Origin: Eudorina sp. 2006-703-Eu-15
Taxonomy: Eukaryota; Chlorophyta; Chlorophyceae; Chlamydomonadales; Volvocaceae
NCBI GenBank assembly: GCA_003117195.1
Contig: BDSI01000016.1
Span: 682,001-746,000 of the forward strand
DNA length: 64,000 bases
Direction of reading: 5' to 3'
Shown here: piece after piece, positions 20,901 to 31,900 of the stretch
How positions within the stretch are numbered: the stretch's first letter is position 1
Layout of the letters: each line of letters begins with the position of its first letter
The notes under the pieces: model-generated
Databases searched by the model: none
Told to the model about the DNA's origin: nothing
Seen by the model: only the letters and a program-made list of their open reading frames with translations
Translations under genes and position numbers: made by a program

Positions 20901-23900
20901 AGACCCCCCGACCTTGGTTGTGCGAATTCCGCACCGGGCCAGCGTCCGTATTCCACGATTGCCACGATATCTGCCGCCGTTCCGCCCTACCTCAATGACC
21001 CTGCCGGCACCTCCGCCCTCGGCCCTGCCGCCACCACTGCAGGCTGCCTGGCCGCCATCTGCAGCATGGGACTGCGGCCGCCGCCGCCCTGGGTGCGCCG
21101 GCAGCTCCTCAGCTTGCAACCCGGCCTGCAGTTCCTGCCCACATTGTCGCTGGTCCAGCTGGGCGGTCTGCTGCCGTTACTGCCGCTCCAATGGACTGGC
21201 GAGGCGCTGGGCAGCGGTTGCAGCGCCGCCGGCGCTGTTCCCTCGTCCTCGACTGACGGCCAGTGGCTCGAGCGCTGGCTGGCGGAGTACCGAGCGGCGG
21301 TTTCGGAGCGCCGTACGACTATGGAAGCGGCGGACCTCCTTACTGTGATCGCCGGCGTGGCGGCGGTGGCAGTCCAGCGGGCGGCGGCGCCCGAGGCGGC
21401 GGCGGCGCGGGGCCCGACCTCCCCGGCGCCGGCAGGCGGCGCGGCGGCAGCGAATCGCGACCTCGCATCGTTGCTGTTGCCGCGCGCCGGCGAGGTGCCG
21501 TACTGGGAGTGGCGTGCGGCGATGGTCGATGCGGTGGCGACGCGGCTGCCGGAGGCCGACCTGGCGGGGCTGTGTGAGGCGTGGCAGGTGCTGGCAGACG
21601 CCTCGGTGGGCGCTGAGCAGCAGCAACAGCAGCAGCAGCCGCAGCAGGTGTCGCCTGGCGGGGCGTTGGAGGGTTTCGACGCGGACGAGGCGGCGACGCA
21701 CCTATCGGGGCTGCGGGAGCTTGTGGCCGCGAGGTGCGGTTCGGAGCGGACGGTGACGCCCGGCGATGGGAGAAGCGTGGGCGACCACGTGTGTGTGTGT
21801 GTGTGTGTGTGTACAGCGAGAAGCCCGCCCGAACCACCCTGGTCCAGGATACTTACCAGTCGACATGCGTGTAAGCGTGTGCATGTGTATCTATGTATGG
21901 ATGTCCGGTGAGTAGATTTCCCCCTGACTGTTGGTCGTACTGATAGTTGACGTGCCGTACCGGGACGCGTACGGGTCGCAGGCTTGCCGTATACCGCGGC
22001 CAGATGTCCACGTCCGACGTGGCGTCCGTGTTCTCGTCACTCGCGGCCGCCGGGCTGCCGCTGCCGCCCGCGACGCTGGATGCCCTGCTGACGTCAGCGC
22101 AACCGCTGCTGCCGGGCCTGACCTCCTCGGAGCTCGTCACCGTCGCGCTGTCGCTCGTACGGCTGTCGTACAAACCCAACATCGCCTGGCAGGCGGCTTT
22201 CTGCGCCGCCAGCCGCCGCCGGCTGGGACTCATGACGCCGCCGCAGCGCTGCTCGCTGCTGGTCGCGTCCGCCAGCCTGGGGCTGCACCTGCCCGACCCG
22301 TGGGTCAGGGAATTCTTCGCGGTCTCGGAGCGGTGCCTGGGCGAGCAGCTGGATGGCACGCAGCTGGCGAACATGCTGTGGGCCGTTTCGTGTGTGGCTT
22401 CGGAGCCGTCGGCGTCGTGGCTGGAGCATTGGGAGTACGCCTCCATGTCGCGGCTGCGGGAGCTGGGTCCCAACATGCTGGCCGTGGTGCTCAAGGTGCG
22501 GGCTTTGGCAGCTTTGGCCGAATAGGGCCCTCACATGTACATGGCCCTCACATGTACAGGGCCTGTAAGCATTCACCGGCAGGCGACGGTGCTTCCTGGG
22601 TGTGGAGAGACAGCGGCGCTGCAGGTACCGTAGTGGCAGGGCTGCACAGGGTCCTGCACAGTTGGGAGCGCCACGCGGCCGGGGGGTAAGGATTGGGGAA
22701 CCGATGCGTGGCACAGGAGTCAATACGGCCGGGGGGTTGAGGGTGGAACATGGGTAGCAGGCAAAGCCGTGAGTGAGAATAATGTCGGCTGTCACAGATG
22801 ACTCCAGGAGGGGTCCCACCGCAATCCGATTCATTCAAGCGTTATGGCCTATGGGCTTATCGTACGAGAACGTGGTGGAGAGCATCCGGTATCCCGAACG
22901 CATGACCTCGGCACCTCGCAATGTCGCGGCGGTCAACGAATCCGGGTCGGGGCCATTTGGGTCGGAGGGTTGGAGGGTCATGTACATTGGGAGCGCTCTG
23001 GTGGGAGACATCTGGGTCGCGGGGACATCTGGGTCGCGGGGCATCTTCCAGTACGCCTGAGCCGTGAGCCTTCTCGTCTTCGCCGCTCGCGTCCGCCCCT
23101 CCCGCTTGCACGCCCAGGCCATGTCCACACTGCACTACAGGCCCTCCGCGGCCTGGCAGAGCGCCTTCTTCGCGGCCCTCCAGCGCCGCCTCTTCGCCGC
23201 CGGCGCCGCGCAGCTGAGCTGGACCCTGCCCGACGACCCCAGCCCCGCCTCCTCCTCCTCCTCCTCCTCCTCCTCGCACCCAAGCTCGCCCGCCGCATCC
23301 AGCACCGCCGCCGCTGAGTCCGCCTCGGGCTCCAGCCTCACCGACAGCTCGGGAGCTGCATCCTCTCGGTCCTCTGGGTCTCCATTACCGCCCCAATCGG
23401 CGCCCCCATCCTCGCCGCTGCCGCCGTCGTCCTCGTCTTGGTCGTCGTCGTCGTCGTCAGGCCAAGACGCGACGGGGATGCTGTCCACGACTGTCACCGT
23501 GGAGGCGCTCAACAGCCTGGTCTACAGCCTGGCCACCCTGGACCTGAGCCCGCCCGCCGCCTGGCTGGACGAGCTGGCGGACGCGATCCGCTGCAAGCTC
23601 AGCCTGATGAGCACGCTGGACCTGTCGGTGGTGCTGGCGTTCCTGGTGGCGAGGTCCCATCGCCCCAACGACGAGTGGTGGGTCGGGAGGGACAGCGCGA
23701 GGAGGGATTATCAAAGAGGGGATTTTCAAAGAGGGGCAAACGAACCCAAAACATACCAGCCCGGCTGTAGATACCGTACATGTCTGGGACAGACAATCAC
23801 GTGGGTGCCGGGAGCGGACCACGGCTGTCATGGGGGAACCGGGGCGGCGAAAGCGGGTTATGTCTGTGTCCACGGCCGGGCGGGGCCCTTTCATCATGTA

Positions 23901-25061
23901 CGTATCCATCCGCCCATCCACCCCTCCGTCCTCCCCCTCCCAGGTGGGAGAGCTTTCTGGAGGCGCTGGAGAGCCGCTTCGACGCCCTCTCCGCCTCCGA
24001 GATGTCCTCCCTGCTGGTCATGCTCAACGCGCTGCGCGTCTCGCCCACGGCGCAGTGGCTCGACGGCTTCTGCGCCGCCACGCAGCCGCGCCTGGCGCTC
24101 TTCCAGCCCAGCCACCTGCTGCAGGTGCTCAGCTGCCTGCACCTCTTCCGGCACCGCCCGGGGCAGGCCTGGATGGCGGCCTACACGGTCGCAGTGGAGG
24201 GCCAGCTGCCGCGCTTCACGCCCACGGAGCTCGCGCGCGCGATGATGCTGCTGGACAACCTGAACCAGCGGCCCAGCGCGGCCTTCATGCTGCGGTTCTT
24301 CGACTTCTCGCGGCCGGGGCTGGCGCAGCTGGACACGCAGGTGGGCCGCCCCCATGGGGGTTTGGGGTTTGAGGTCGGTTCACTTCATGTTTGAAAGATC
24401 AGTTCAAATCCAGAAACGAACTTAGAATATCTCAGAATGTTTGGGGGCTGGGGGTTGGGATCGAAGCATCGAACGGGGCACTGGGTTCAGTTCTTAGCGT
24501 CTACGACGGGGGTACGGAAGGAAGGCGCGCGAGTGGCAGTACGGCGGGGTAGGGGCGTTTGCCGCGTTGCGGGCTCTGGGGGTGGGGTATTTGTGGTTGT
24601 GGGGACCCACAGACCTGAACTTGGGGACCGCCCAGCTCAGGACACGAGGAAAGGAAAGCGCCATCACAGTAAAATCTCTTTTTCATCCGAGACGAAAGGA
24701 GGTCAGATCCAGACAAGCGTCGCGCACATGGCACACGCATTCTGAAGCGCATGATTTACCGTAGTACCGTGTATATACGGTATTTAGTTTACTGACAAAT
24801 GACGACGGGATTTGCTCATGGCCACCACCTGGGATTACAGGAGCTGGTCAACGTCGCCTGGGCGGTGGTCAGCTGCTCCACACTGCACCCGGACATCAGG
24901 TACGGGCGTACGACCGCCTCGCGCGACACCTCACGGGCCGGCGAGCGCCGTACCACGGTGTGCGGCTTTCCTGATATGGTGCAACCCGGCCCGAAGGGTT
25001 CGCGGATGGTGATGCGCAGCGCCTCCCCGGACAGCGCACGTTTCCTCTGATGGTCTGTGAC

Positions 25062-25143
<82 letters not shown>

Positions 25144-25418
25144 ACCTCACGCGCGGTTGGCTCGCTGCCCGGGCGGCAGAGACACGCTGGCAGGCATGAA
25201 CAACCCTGCCGCCCTTTTTGTGCCGGCTCCCCCGGCCTGAAACCCCACCCTACAGGTGGACGGAGGCGCTTGTGGAGGCCGCCCGGCCGCGGTTGGCCTC
25301 CCTCCAGCCGGCTCAGCTGCGGGTGCTGGTGGCCGCGCTGGGGCACATGCAGCGGGGCGGCGCGTGCGCCGCAGCGGAGGACTTCCTCGCGTTCGCACGG
25401 GAGTTCCTGGTGGTGTGA
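17992..25418 (+). CDS. OPR-like helical-repeat protein, probably mitochondrial
   Basis: Nine exons join in phase to 1322 residues: 17992-18069, 18129-19436, 20143-20341, 21043-21733, 21982-22495, 23118-23677, 23944-24340, 24841-24899 and 25256-25418. The repeats look like octotricopeptide repeats: roughly 38-residue helical units ending in PPPEW-type motifs (LQPPPEW, LRPPPPW, YKPNIAW, LPDPWV, YRPSAAW, LSPPAAW, RPNDEW, VSPTAQW), with ANMLWAVS/LLVMLNAL-like helices. Known OPR proteins bind organelle RNAs and control their stability or translation. The first exon encodes MLRMSERPP...RRFISTLRNR, a basic Arg/Ser-rich presequence typical of mitochondrial import, followed by a 59-nt intron. Low-complexity Ala/Gly and Ser runs interrupt the repeats. 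No RAP or other catalytic domain is seen at the C-terminus. The RNA target cannot be told from sequence. Confidence 0.75.
21789..21812. repeat. (GT)n microsatellite
   Basis: A GT dinucleotide run of about 24 bp lies just after the splice donor at 21734, inside an intron of the OPR gene. Confidence 0.8.
25060..25142. repeat. (TCTG)n microsatellite, about 20 units
   Basis: A pure tetranucleotide array lies in the last intron (24900-25255) of the OPR gene, 5' of its polypyrimidine acceptor. Confidence 0.95.
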
Positions 25419-25580
25419 GGCTGCGGCGCCGTGGAGGTGAGGCTTGGATCGGCGGAGGCGCCGGAGGTCAGATACGTTTAACGACAAGAGGTGGCGGCGG
25501 ATCCCGGGCGCACACGGAGGAGAGAAAGAGCGGGTGGTCCAAGGGGCGGCCGGCGACCCATCGGCAAGGTCACGTTTGAA

Positions 25581-25585
25581 TGTAA
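25581..25585 (+). terminator. TGTAA poly(A) signal for the OPR gene
   Basis: TGTAA lies 163 nt after the TGA at 25418. Confidence 0.45.
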
Positions 25586-28500
25586 GAAGCCTCACTCGGC
25601 GCGAGCGTCTCTTTGGGGGCGCACCGCTATCCGCTATGCAATGCAGAGGTGCCTTGTGCGCTCGTCGGGAGTCGCGCGGTTGGGCCGTGTGAGCGGGGGT
25701 GGCGGTCGCCGCAGGGGGCTTGGTTGGGGTCCGTACGAATGTCCGTACATCGGCGACGAGCGGGGCTTCCCGAGGGAAGAGGTGTGGTATGGCCTCCTGC
25801 TCTTGCAAGAGAGGCTGTGGGCGCTGAGAACCCTTTCCGAGGGCATATAGTCGCGAGTCGTGAGTAAGAGAGAGCGCTTCATACATACCAGGAGCGAACC
25901 TTCTATGGGTGCGTGTGAGCGTGTGGACGCGGGTGGGTGCCGCCGTGCATTTCTCGATTCTCATTTGTGAGCGGGGCCGACCTTGAGGAGAACGCCGAGT
26001 CCGAGTACGGCAATAATAGCGGCGCAGTCCAGAGCTGTGTGCGCGGAGGCGGACACGCGAGCGGTGTTAATGTGCGGCAGCGCGTTACGAGCAGAGCGCG
26101 GAGAGGTGCGTTCGTTCGATACGAGTGGACCTGTAGCGCGGAGGGGAGCAGAGGGGAGCGGAGTGGACCCGCGCGGGCGCGGCGTGGTTTGTGCGCACGC
26201 CATCTGCTGCGGAGCGCACTGCGGGAGCGCACTACGGGAGCGCAATGCAGGTTTCATTACCGGAGGGAAACCCCAGGAGGAGCCAATGACCGGATCCTTG
26301 CAGTCAGCCCGCAGCGGCTCACCTGGCTGGTGTACGTTGGTGTGTCCAGAGGCCACCGGCGCTTGACGCTGTGTCGAAGAAGGGTTGGGCCGCGAGAGCG
26401 GGCTTACGGGCGCCCGAGTGCGCGAGCGCCCTGGATTGATAATCGGTTAGCTCATCCACTCACGTTGAGTGAGTGGGCGAGCCAGCCGAGCCTGACACAG
26501 CATTAAAGGACCTCAAGGGGCCTCGCCTGGCGTCGATCGGCCCTCCGGACATGCGATAAGGCTCCTCGACCGTCCGCGCTGCCCGCGTGTTCTACATACT
26601 TGACCTCGAAGAATCCTCGTCGTAGCTGTCGTACACGTGGTCCTGTCGGTTCGGTCCTGTCGTACACGTGGTCCTGTTTATGCCAGGTCAACATGTGGGT
26701 TGCCGGGACCGTCGTACAGTGCGGGGGAAGGGGCATCCGCGCACGCGGGCGGCTCCAATGTGCTTCGGTTTGCGGGTTCACGAGTCCGCCGCATTTTGCG
26801 GCCAGTACCGTCCCTGTTCGCGTTACAAAGTGATTCGTGTAAGCCGCCGCGCGCGTCCTTTCTGGGCCATGTGATGTGCACCTTCTTGGGCCTTGTGTTG
26901 CTGCTGCTGTGTTTTCAGAGTCCATCAGGACGTGTTCTGCCTGTATGACCTTTGGGGCGCCGCCTTGGATTCCGGCTTGCAAGGCTGGAGGGTGATGCGT
27001 TCTTCGAGCTTTTGAAGAAAGAGGAGCGCGTGTCCTAGGTGTGGTGAGAGAGTGCCTGTTGGTGAGGAGAGGGAAGAGATAGACACACCGGTAGAGCGGT
27101 TCTTTATCCAAACACACCGAGTACTTGGTCGCATTGATGTAGAGATAGACACACCGGTTTTTTTCTTAACACATCGAATACGAGGTGGCCGCATCGCCGC
27201 GGTCGCGGTGGTGGCGGTAGGTCCTTCGCACAGGAAGAATCTATAGGACGTGTTCTGTTTAGGCTCGTTTACAGACCCGAGCGGGGATTCCTCCGCTGTG
27301 GCGCGGCCTCTAGCGCGCCTGTACCGGTACTTCTTTTTGCTGTGTTTCGGTTGTTAGCGTCGCAGCGTGATGAGCCGGAGCGCGTACTCGTCGTGTCCGT
27401 GTCTGTGTGCCCCCGTGTGCAGTGTGCGGGAGGTTTGGGAGGCAGATGATGTGCCCGTGTGCCGGGGAGTGACTGTGCGCCTCGTTCTGATTGGTTTCCA
27501 CGCTGGCTGGCTGTGTTGTCAAAAGAGCTGTGTACGGTAGTACCGAGCAAGGTACGCTTCAAGCGGACTTCTTGGGGGCTGCTAACCGGACTCCAGGGTT
27601 TTAGGGCTGTTGAGAGATGAGCTGATCCGTCCAGGTTTGATGTACGGGAAGGAAGTCCACTGCTTCCGATGCGATCGCGATACTCGCAACGCGCCAGGGT
27701 TTCCCGATGTCGCCGCCCGTGTAGACGCGCGCGCTGTTTTGGATCGGTTGGCGGGTGCTCCTCAGGAGAGCGTCGGAGCGGGCGTGACCAAACGCGCGGC
27801 TTTTGAGCGGCTCCGGAGCGGCCGGTCATGGGAACCGTTGTACCATATCTACCTTCGGGCCCCTGCCTCCGGTGGCGGGATGGCAGACAGTGTTGGCGAG
27901 CTTCTGCTTGGAGGGGAGCGCTTTTGTCCCTTTCGCTGGTGTTTATGGCAAGGCTGATGGCGGCGGGGATGGTGAGCTGTCGCCGCCTCGCCAAACTTGT
28001 ATGTAGGCGTCGTGATCGCACGTGTATGCCCTGCCGCGGGATCACGACACCGGGTCGCGGCGGCGTCGCATTTTTCTCAGATGAGCGTCTGTGTATTTGG
28101 GATTTTGGTCCCAGCTGGTGGGCCTCTGTCTGTGAGGTTCGAGAGAGAGCTGCGAGTTGAGATGCTGGCGTACTTCATTTTCTTGGTAGACCGGTCAGTG
28201 TCAAGAGTCAATTTCTGTTTGCTTGTCCTTACAGGTCCGTGATCGCGCAGGGAGCTTTCGTGGACGGGGGTGTCTTTGCACCGAAGCTGCACCGAAGCTG
28301 GGAAAGCGGGAGAGGCGCGGCGGGGGATCAAAAAGGCCACGAAACATCAGGCCATATGGTATCACTGTGATTCCGTCCCCCGTACAACCTTCCTTCCCCA
28401 CACAGCCGCATCCCAGGTGGTGCACTAAAGCGACATGCTAGTTCCTCCGCAGCCACCAACCCTCCTGGTCCGCTTCCAGTCAAACAGCCACCTCACGGGT

Positions 28501-28850
28501 CACGACCCACATGGCGCGCGCACCCCGCCAACTCCATTCGCCACTGTACGGATGCCGCACGGTAGGTTCCGGAGCAAATCCTCTGTGGGCGCAGCCGCCG
28601 TGGGCGCGGCTGGGCAGCAGCTGAGTGCAAACCCCGCGCCGGTTCGCGCACTCCCTGACCTCAATCGTGGACGACACGGTGGAGAGAGACATGCACTCGC
28701 CGGCTACCGTACGGGAGGTCCAACGCGGAGGACGGAGGAGGGCGCGCGGACGGCTGCATCTGCCTGGGCTGGCCTGCCCCTCCCTGCCCCCGCCCCTCCG
28801 TTGTTGCCAGGCGCAATGGTTCCCCCACCAGACTTCTGACTGAATGAACG

Positions 28851-28855
28851 TTACA
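28851..28855 (-). terminator. TGTAA poly(A) signal for ASNSD1
   Basis: TTACA on the plus strand lies 61 nt beyond the stop at 28916. This gives an unusually short 3' UTR, so a more distal site is possible. Confidence 0.3.
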
Positions 28856-28915
28856 GCGGACCCCAAAAGGGATCAACGGTGTATACCAGGGCAAGACTTC
28901 TGTCGCCAGTCGTCG

Positions 28916-31900
28916 TCAATTGACCGGTGCCGGCTTCACCCAGGCCGCTCCGGCCGCGCTGGCGGCCACCGCAGCCACATCCTGCAGGTGGTATGTGGTA
29001 CGACAACTGAGTCGGGCAAGTCAAACGCGCTCGGGGCGGCCACTGGGTGGCCGTGCCGCCCTGCCAGCACTGGGCGGGATAGTGTGGCATTCGTACCGCG
29101 GTCGTGTAGTTCAGCGTATCGCGGTCAAGTGTTGTCAAGACCCTCGCCCTCGTCCGCCGACTTGTGCTGTGTGCTGAGTCCATCCCGGCCCCGGCCCCCG
29201 GGTCCCCGGTCCCGCACCTGCAGCGCCACGCCCCCCGCGTTTCGCCGGTTCGCGGCCCTGTTGCTGCCAAAGTCCCGCCGGTTCGACGCCTTGCCGATGC
29301 GGCTGCCGAACTGGATGGCGCGCTTGACGCGGGCGGCGGCGCGGGGCAGACCCAGCAGCTGCAGCGCGGTGCGCAGGACGCGTTTGTCGCCCTGGCCGGG
29401 CGGCAGCTGCAGGTCTGAGGGGGAGGCGGTCCGGGAAGGGGCAGGGCAGGCCGGGGCAGGGCAGTGAAGGGCTTCGGCTGTGGACGATACCCGTGGGGTC
29501 CACTGTCAACCTGATATACTCATTCAGGTCAAATCAGGTCAGCTGGCCAGGTCAGGTCAGGTCAAGTCACGGCAAATCGATTCGAGGCAGATCAGATCAG
29601 GTCGGGGCGCTTCCAGGCGGCGTCGCGGATGCCGCCCGCTACGCACCCCAGCTCACCGACCCATGGGTCAGTACGACACCATCAACGCACCCCCGCTCAC
29701 CGACCCATGGGTCAGTGCGACACCATCAACGCACCCACGAGGCAGTCCAGCCGCGCGCGAAGCAGCACGTCCATCACTTGCTCGTCCAAGAAAGGATGCC
29801 GGCCCTCCCTGCCCCAGTCCGCCACCAGCCGGTCATCTCGTCCCAGGTTCCGGAGCCATAGCCGCCGTACATCCACCTCCAGCTCCTCCGACAGCCCGCT
29901 CCAGCCGGCCGCCCTGAAGCGAGTACGATGACGGCCGTACCCCCCGCACTGCTCGTCCGCCCCATGGCCCAATAGTACCACACGGGCCGCGGAGCCGTAC
30001 AAGGCACCAGCAGCATCCGCAGCAGAATTCGCATGGGCTGGTAGGCGCAACGTGCCCTGCCCCGCCGCGGCGAGCCACAGCGCTGCCCCGATGTTCAAGT
30101 CCATGACGGTGCTGGCGGGCCGCAGCAGAGCCAGTATCCGAGACCTGCAAGCGCGTGCGCGCCCGTGGTTATGTGTGCACCACACGATTATACTGTGTGT
30201 GTTTATGCGTGCACACACGACTACATTGTGCGTGTGTTGGGCGAGGAAACCCTGCCTGGCCCCAACCATGATGTCTGTGAGTCAGTGCGGGTCACTCCAC
30301 CCCACCCCATCCCGTCACACCCCCTCACGCTCCCACCTGTGCCGGTCCACGTCCTCCAGCGCCGCGTCCGCCTCCACCAGCCGCCAGCAACGCCCCGGGC
30401 AGGCGGCCGCCAGCTCCTCAAGCGCATCACGAGCCGCCTCGCGGTCCGGGGAGGGCGCAGCGCCCGGCCCCGCGAAACACACGTTGGAAAGGTCTGGGGG
30501 GCCAGGGGGGCCGGAGTGCGGGCAGGCGCGCGACACCGGTCGGTGTCGCGGCACGGGTCAGGACCGCGAACGCGCGGGGCGGGGCTGGGTCGGGCGGGGC
30601 GGGGCTGCTGAAGACACACACTCGGGCGAGTCGCTCGTCGCTGATTTGGTGCTAGGGTACGTGCAAGACCTCTATGGATCTCTGCTCTCTGGAGGCATGC
30701 CGTACCTGCCGTACCGCTGCAAAAGCCGCGCCCTGAACCGAAGATATATGTTCCGGTTGTTATTAGAAAAGGAAAATGCCTCACCGATGGGCACGTCGAG
30801 CGGCATCACTTTGTGAGCCAGGGCAGCCAGCAGTACAGAATCAACCCCGCCGCTGAACAGGATCATCAGCGGCGCCGACGGCGGGCGCCCCGACGCGCCG
30901 CCACCGCCGCCACTGCTGTGATGGTCGGTTGGGAGTCCATCCGTCAGGACTGGCAGCGAGCAGTCATGCGGGTCGTCCCTCCGCCAGGTGGGCTGGGGCT
31001 GCAGAGGCCGCGGCACCGTCACTGCCGCCGCCGCGTCCGCGTTGCGCGCCGCCGCGCGCGCATTGAGCGTCGCCGCGTACAGCGCCGAGGGATGCGGCGA
31101 GCGGGTCTCGATGCAGGCGCACCGGACGCGCACGGCGGCCTGCGCTGCAGCGGTTCGGCACCGGATCGCAGCGCGTCGCAATGCGGCGGGCGCGTAGCGG
31201 TACCGTGCGGCAGGACCCGTTCGAGCTCGCTCCGATACCATACGGCGAGACACCCACGATACCGGTATCTTGTGAAGGACCCGACCGCCCTGCCCCGGAC
31301 CCGGTTCCTCCAAGCCTAGCCCGGGCCCCTAGTCCTTGGCACCCGGCTCCAGGACCCATGCGACCCAGTGCCTTATCCCTGAGGATACCTACCGTAACCT
31401 TCCGTTCTCCTGAGTCAGCGCAGTTGGTCTTTGCCCACAGGTACGCTGTACCCTCCCCCTGCCACACCCTGCCCTACTCCTACTCCTACCCTACCCCACC
31501 CCTGACCTGACAGTCAGTGCCATTCTAGTTTGTCTGCAAATTTCCTATACCCCTGCCGTACTCTACCCCTGCCGTGCCCCTGCCCCTGCCGTACCAGCAG
31601 AGCGCTTAGGAGTGCCTGGGCCAAGGCCTCCCCGGGATCCACCGCAGGCAAACGGCCCTCCAGCGGATGCGCCAACCAGATACCGACAGACCCGGGTGAC
31701 AGGCCATCCGCCGCGGCTGCTAAGCCGCTTGCTGTACCCCCTGGACCTGATGGTGCCACTGGTGCTACTACAGCTGCTGCACCTGTCTCTGGCGCCGCCC
31801 GCGCCTGCTCCTCTGCTGCAGCCTCCTTGCAAGCACAAGCACTGCCAGCGACCGCACTTTCGACTGCAGCAGCTGGCGGAAGCTCCGCTGACACCGCGTC

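Larger units (their letters stand above)
25419..28915. other. Convergent intergenic region, no gene recognised
   Basis: These 3.5 kb lie between the 3' ends of the OPR gene (plus) and ASNSD1 (minus). A TGTAA at 25581-25585 suits the OPR gene, and a minus-sense TGTAA at 28851-28855 suits ASNSD1. In between I find no exon chain. The longest frames (for example 27269-28045 minus) have no motifs. Short internal duplications occur, such as GTCGTACACGTGGTCCTG at about 26628-26645 and 26658-26675, and AGAGATAGACACACCGG at about 27076 and 27141. A degraded mobile element or a long untranslated region are both possible. Confidence 0.4.

Noticed and set aside
24816..25964. 382-codon minus-strand frame over the (TCTG)n array
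   Set aside because: It overlaps the OPR gene's last exons on the other strand and gets its length from the tetranucleotide repeat (DRQTDRQT).
27269..28045. 258-codon minus-strand frame in the convergent gap
   Set aside because: Arg/Pro/Thr-rich composition typical of antisense GC-rich DNA, no motif and no splice partners.
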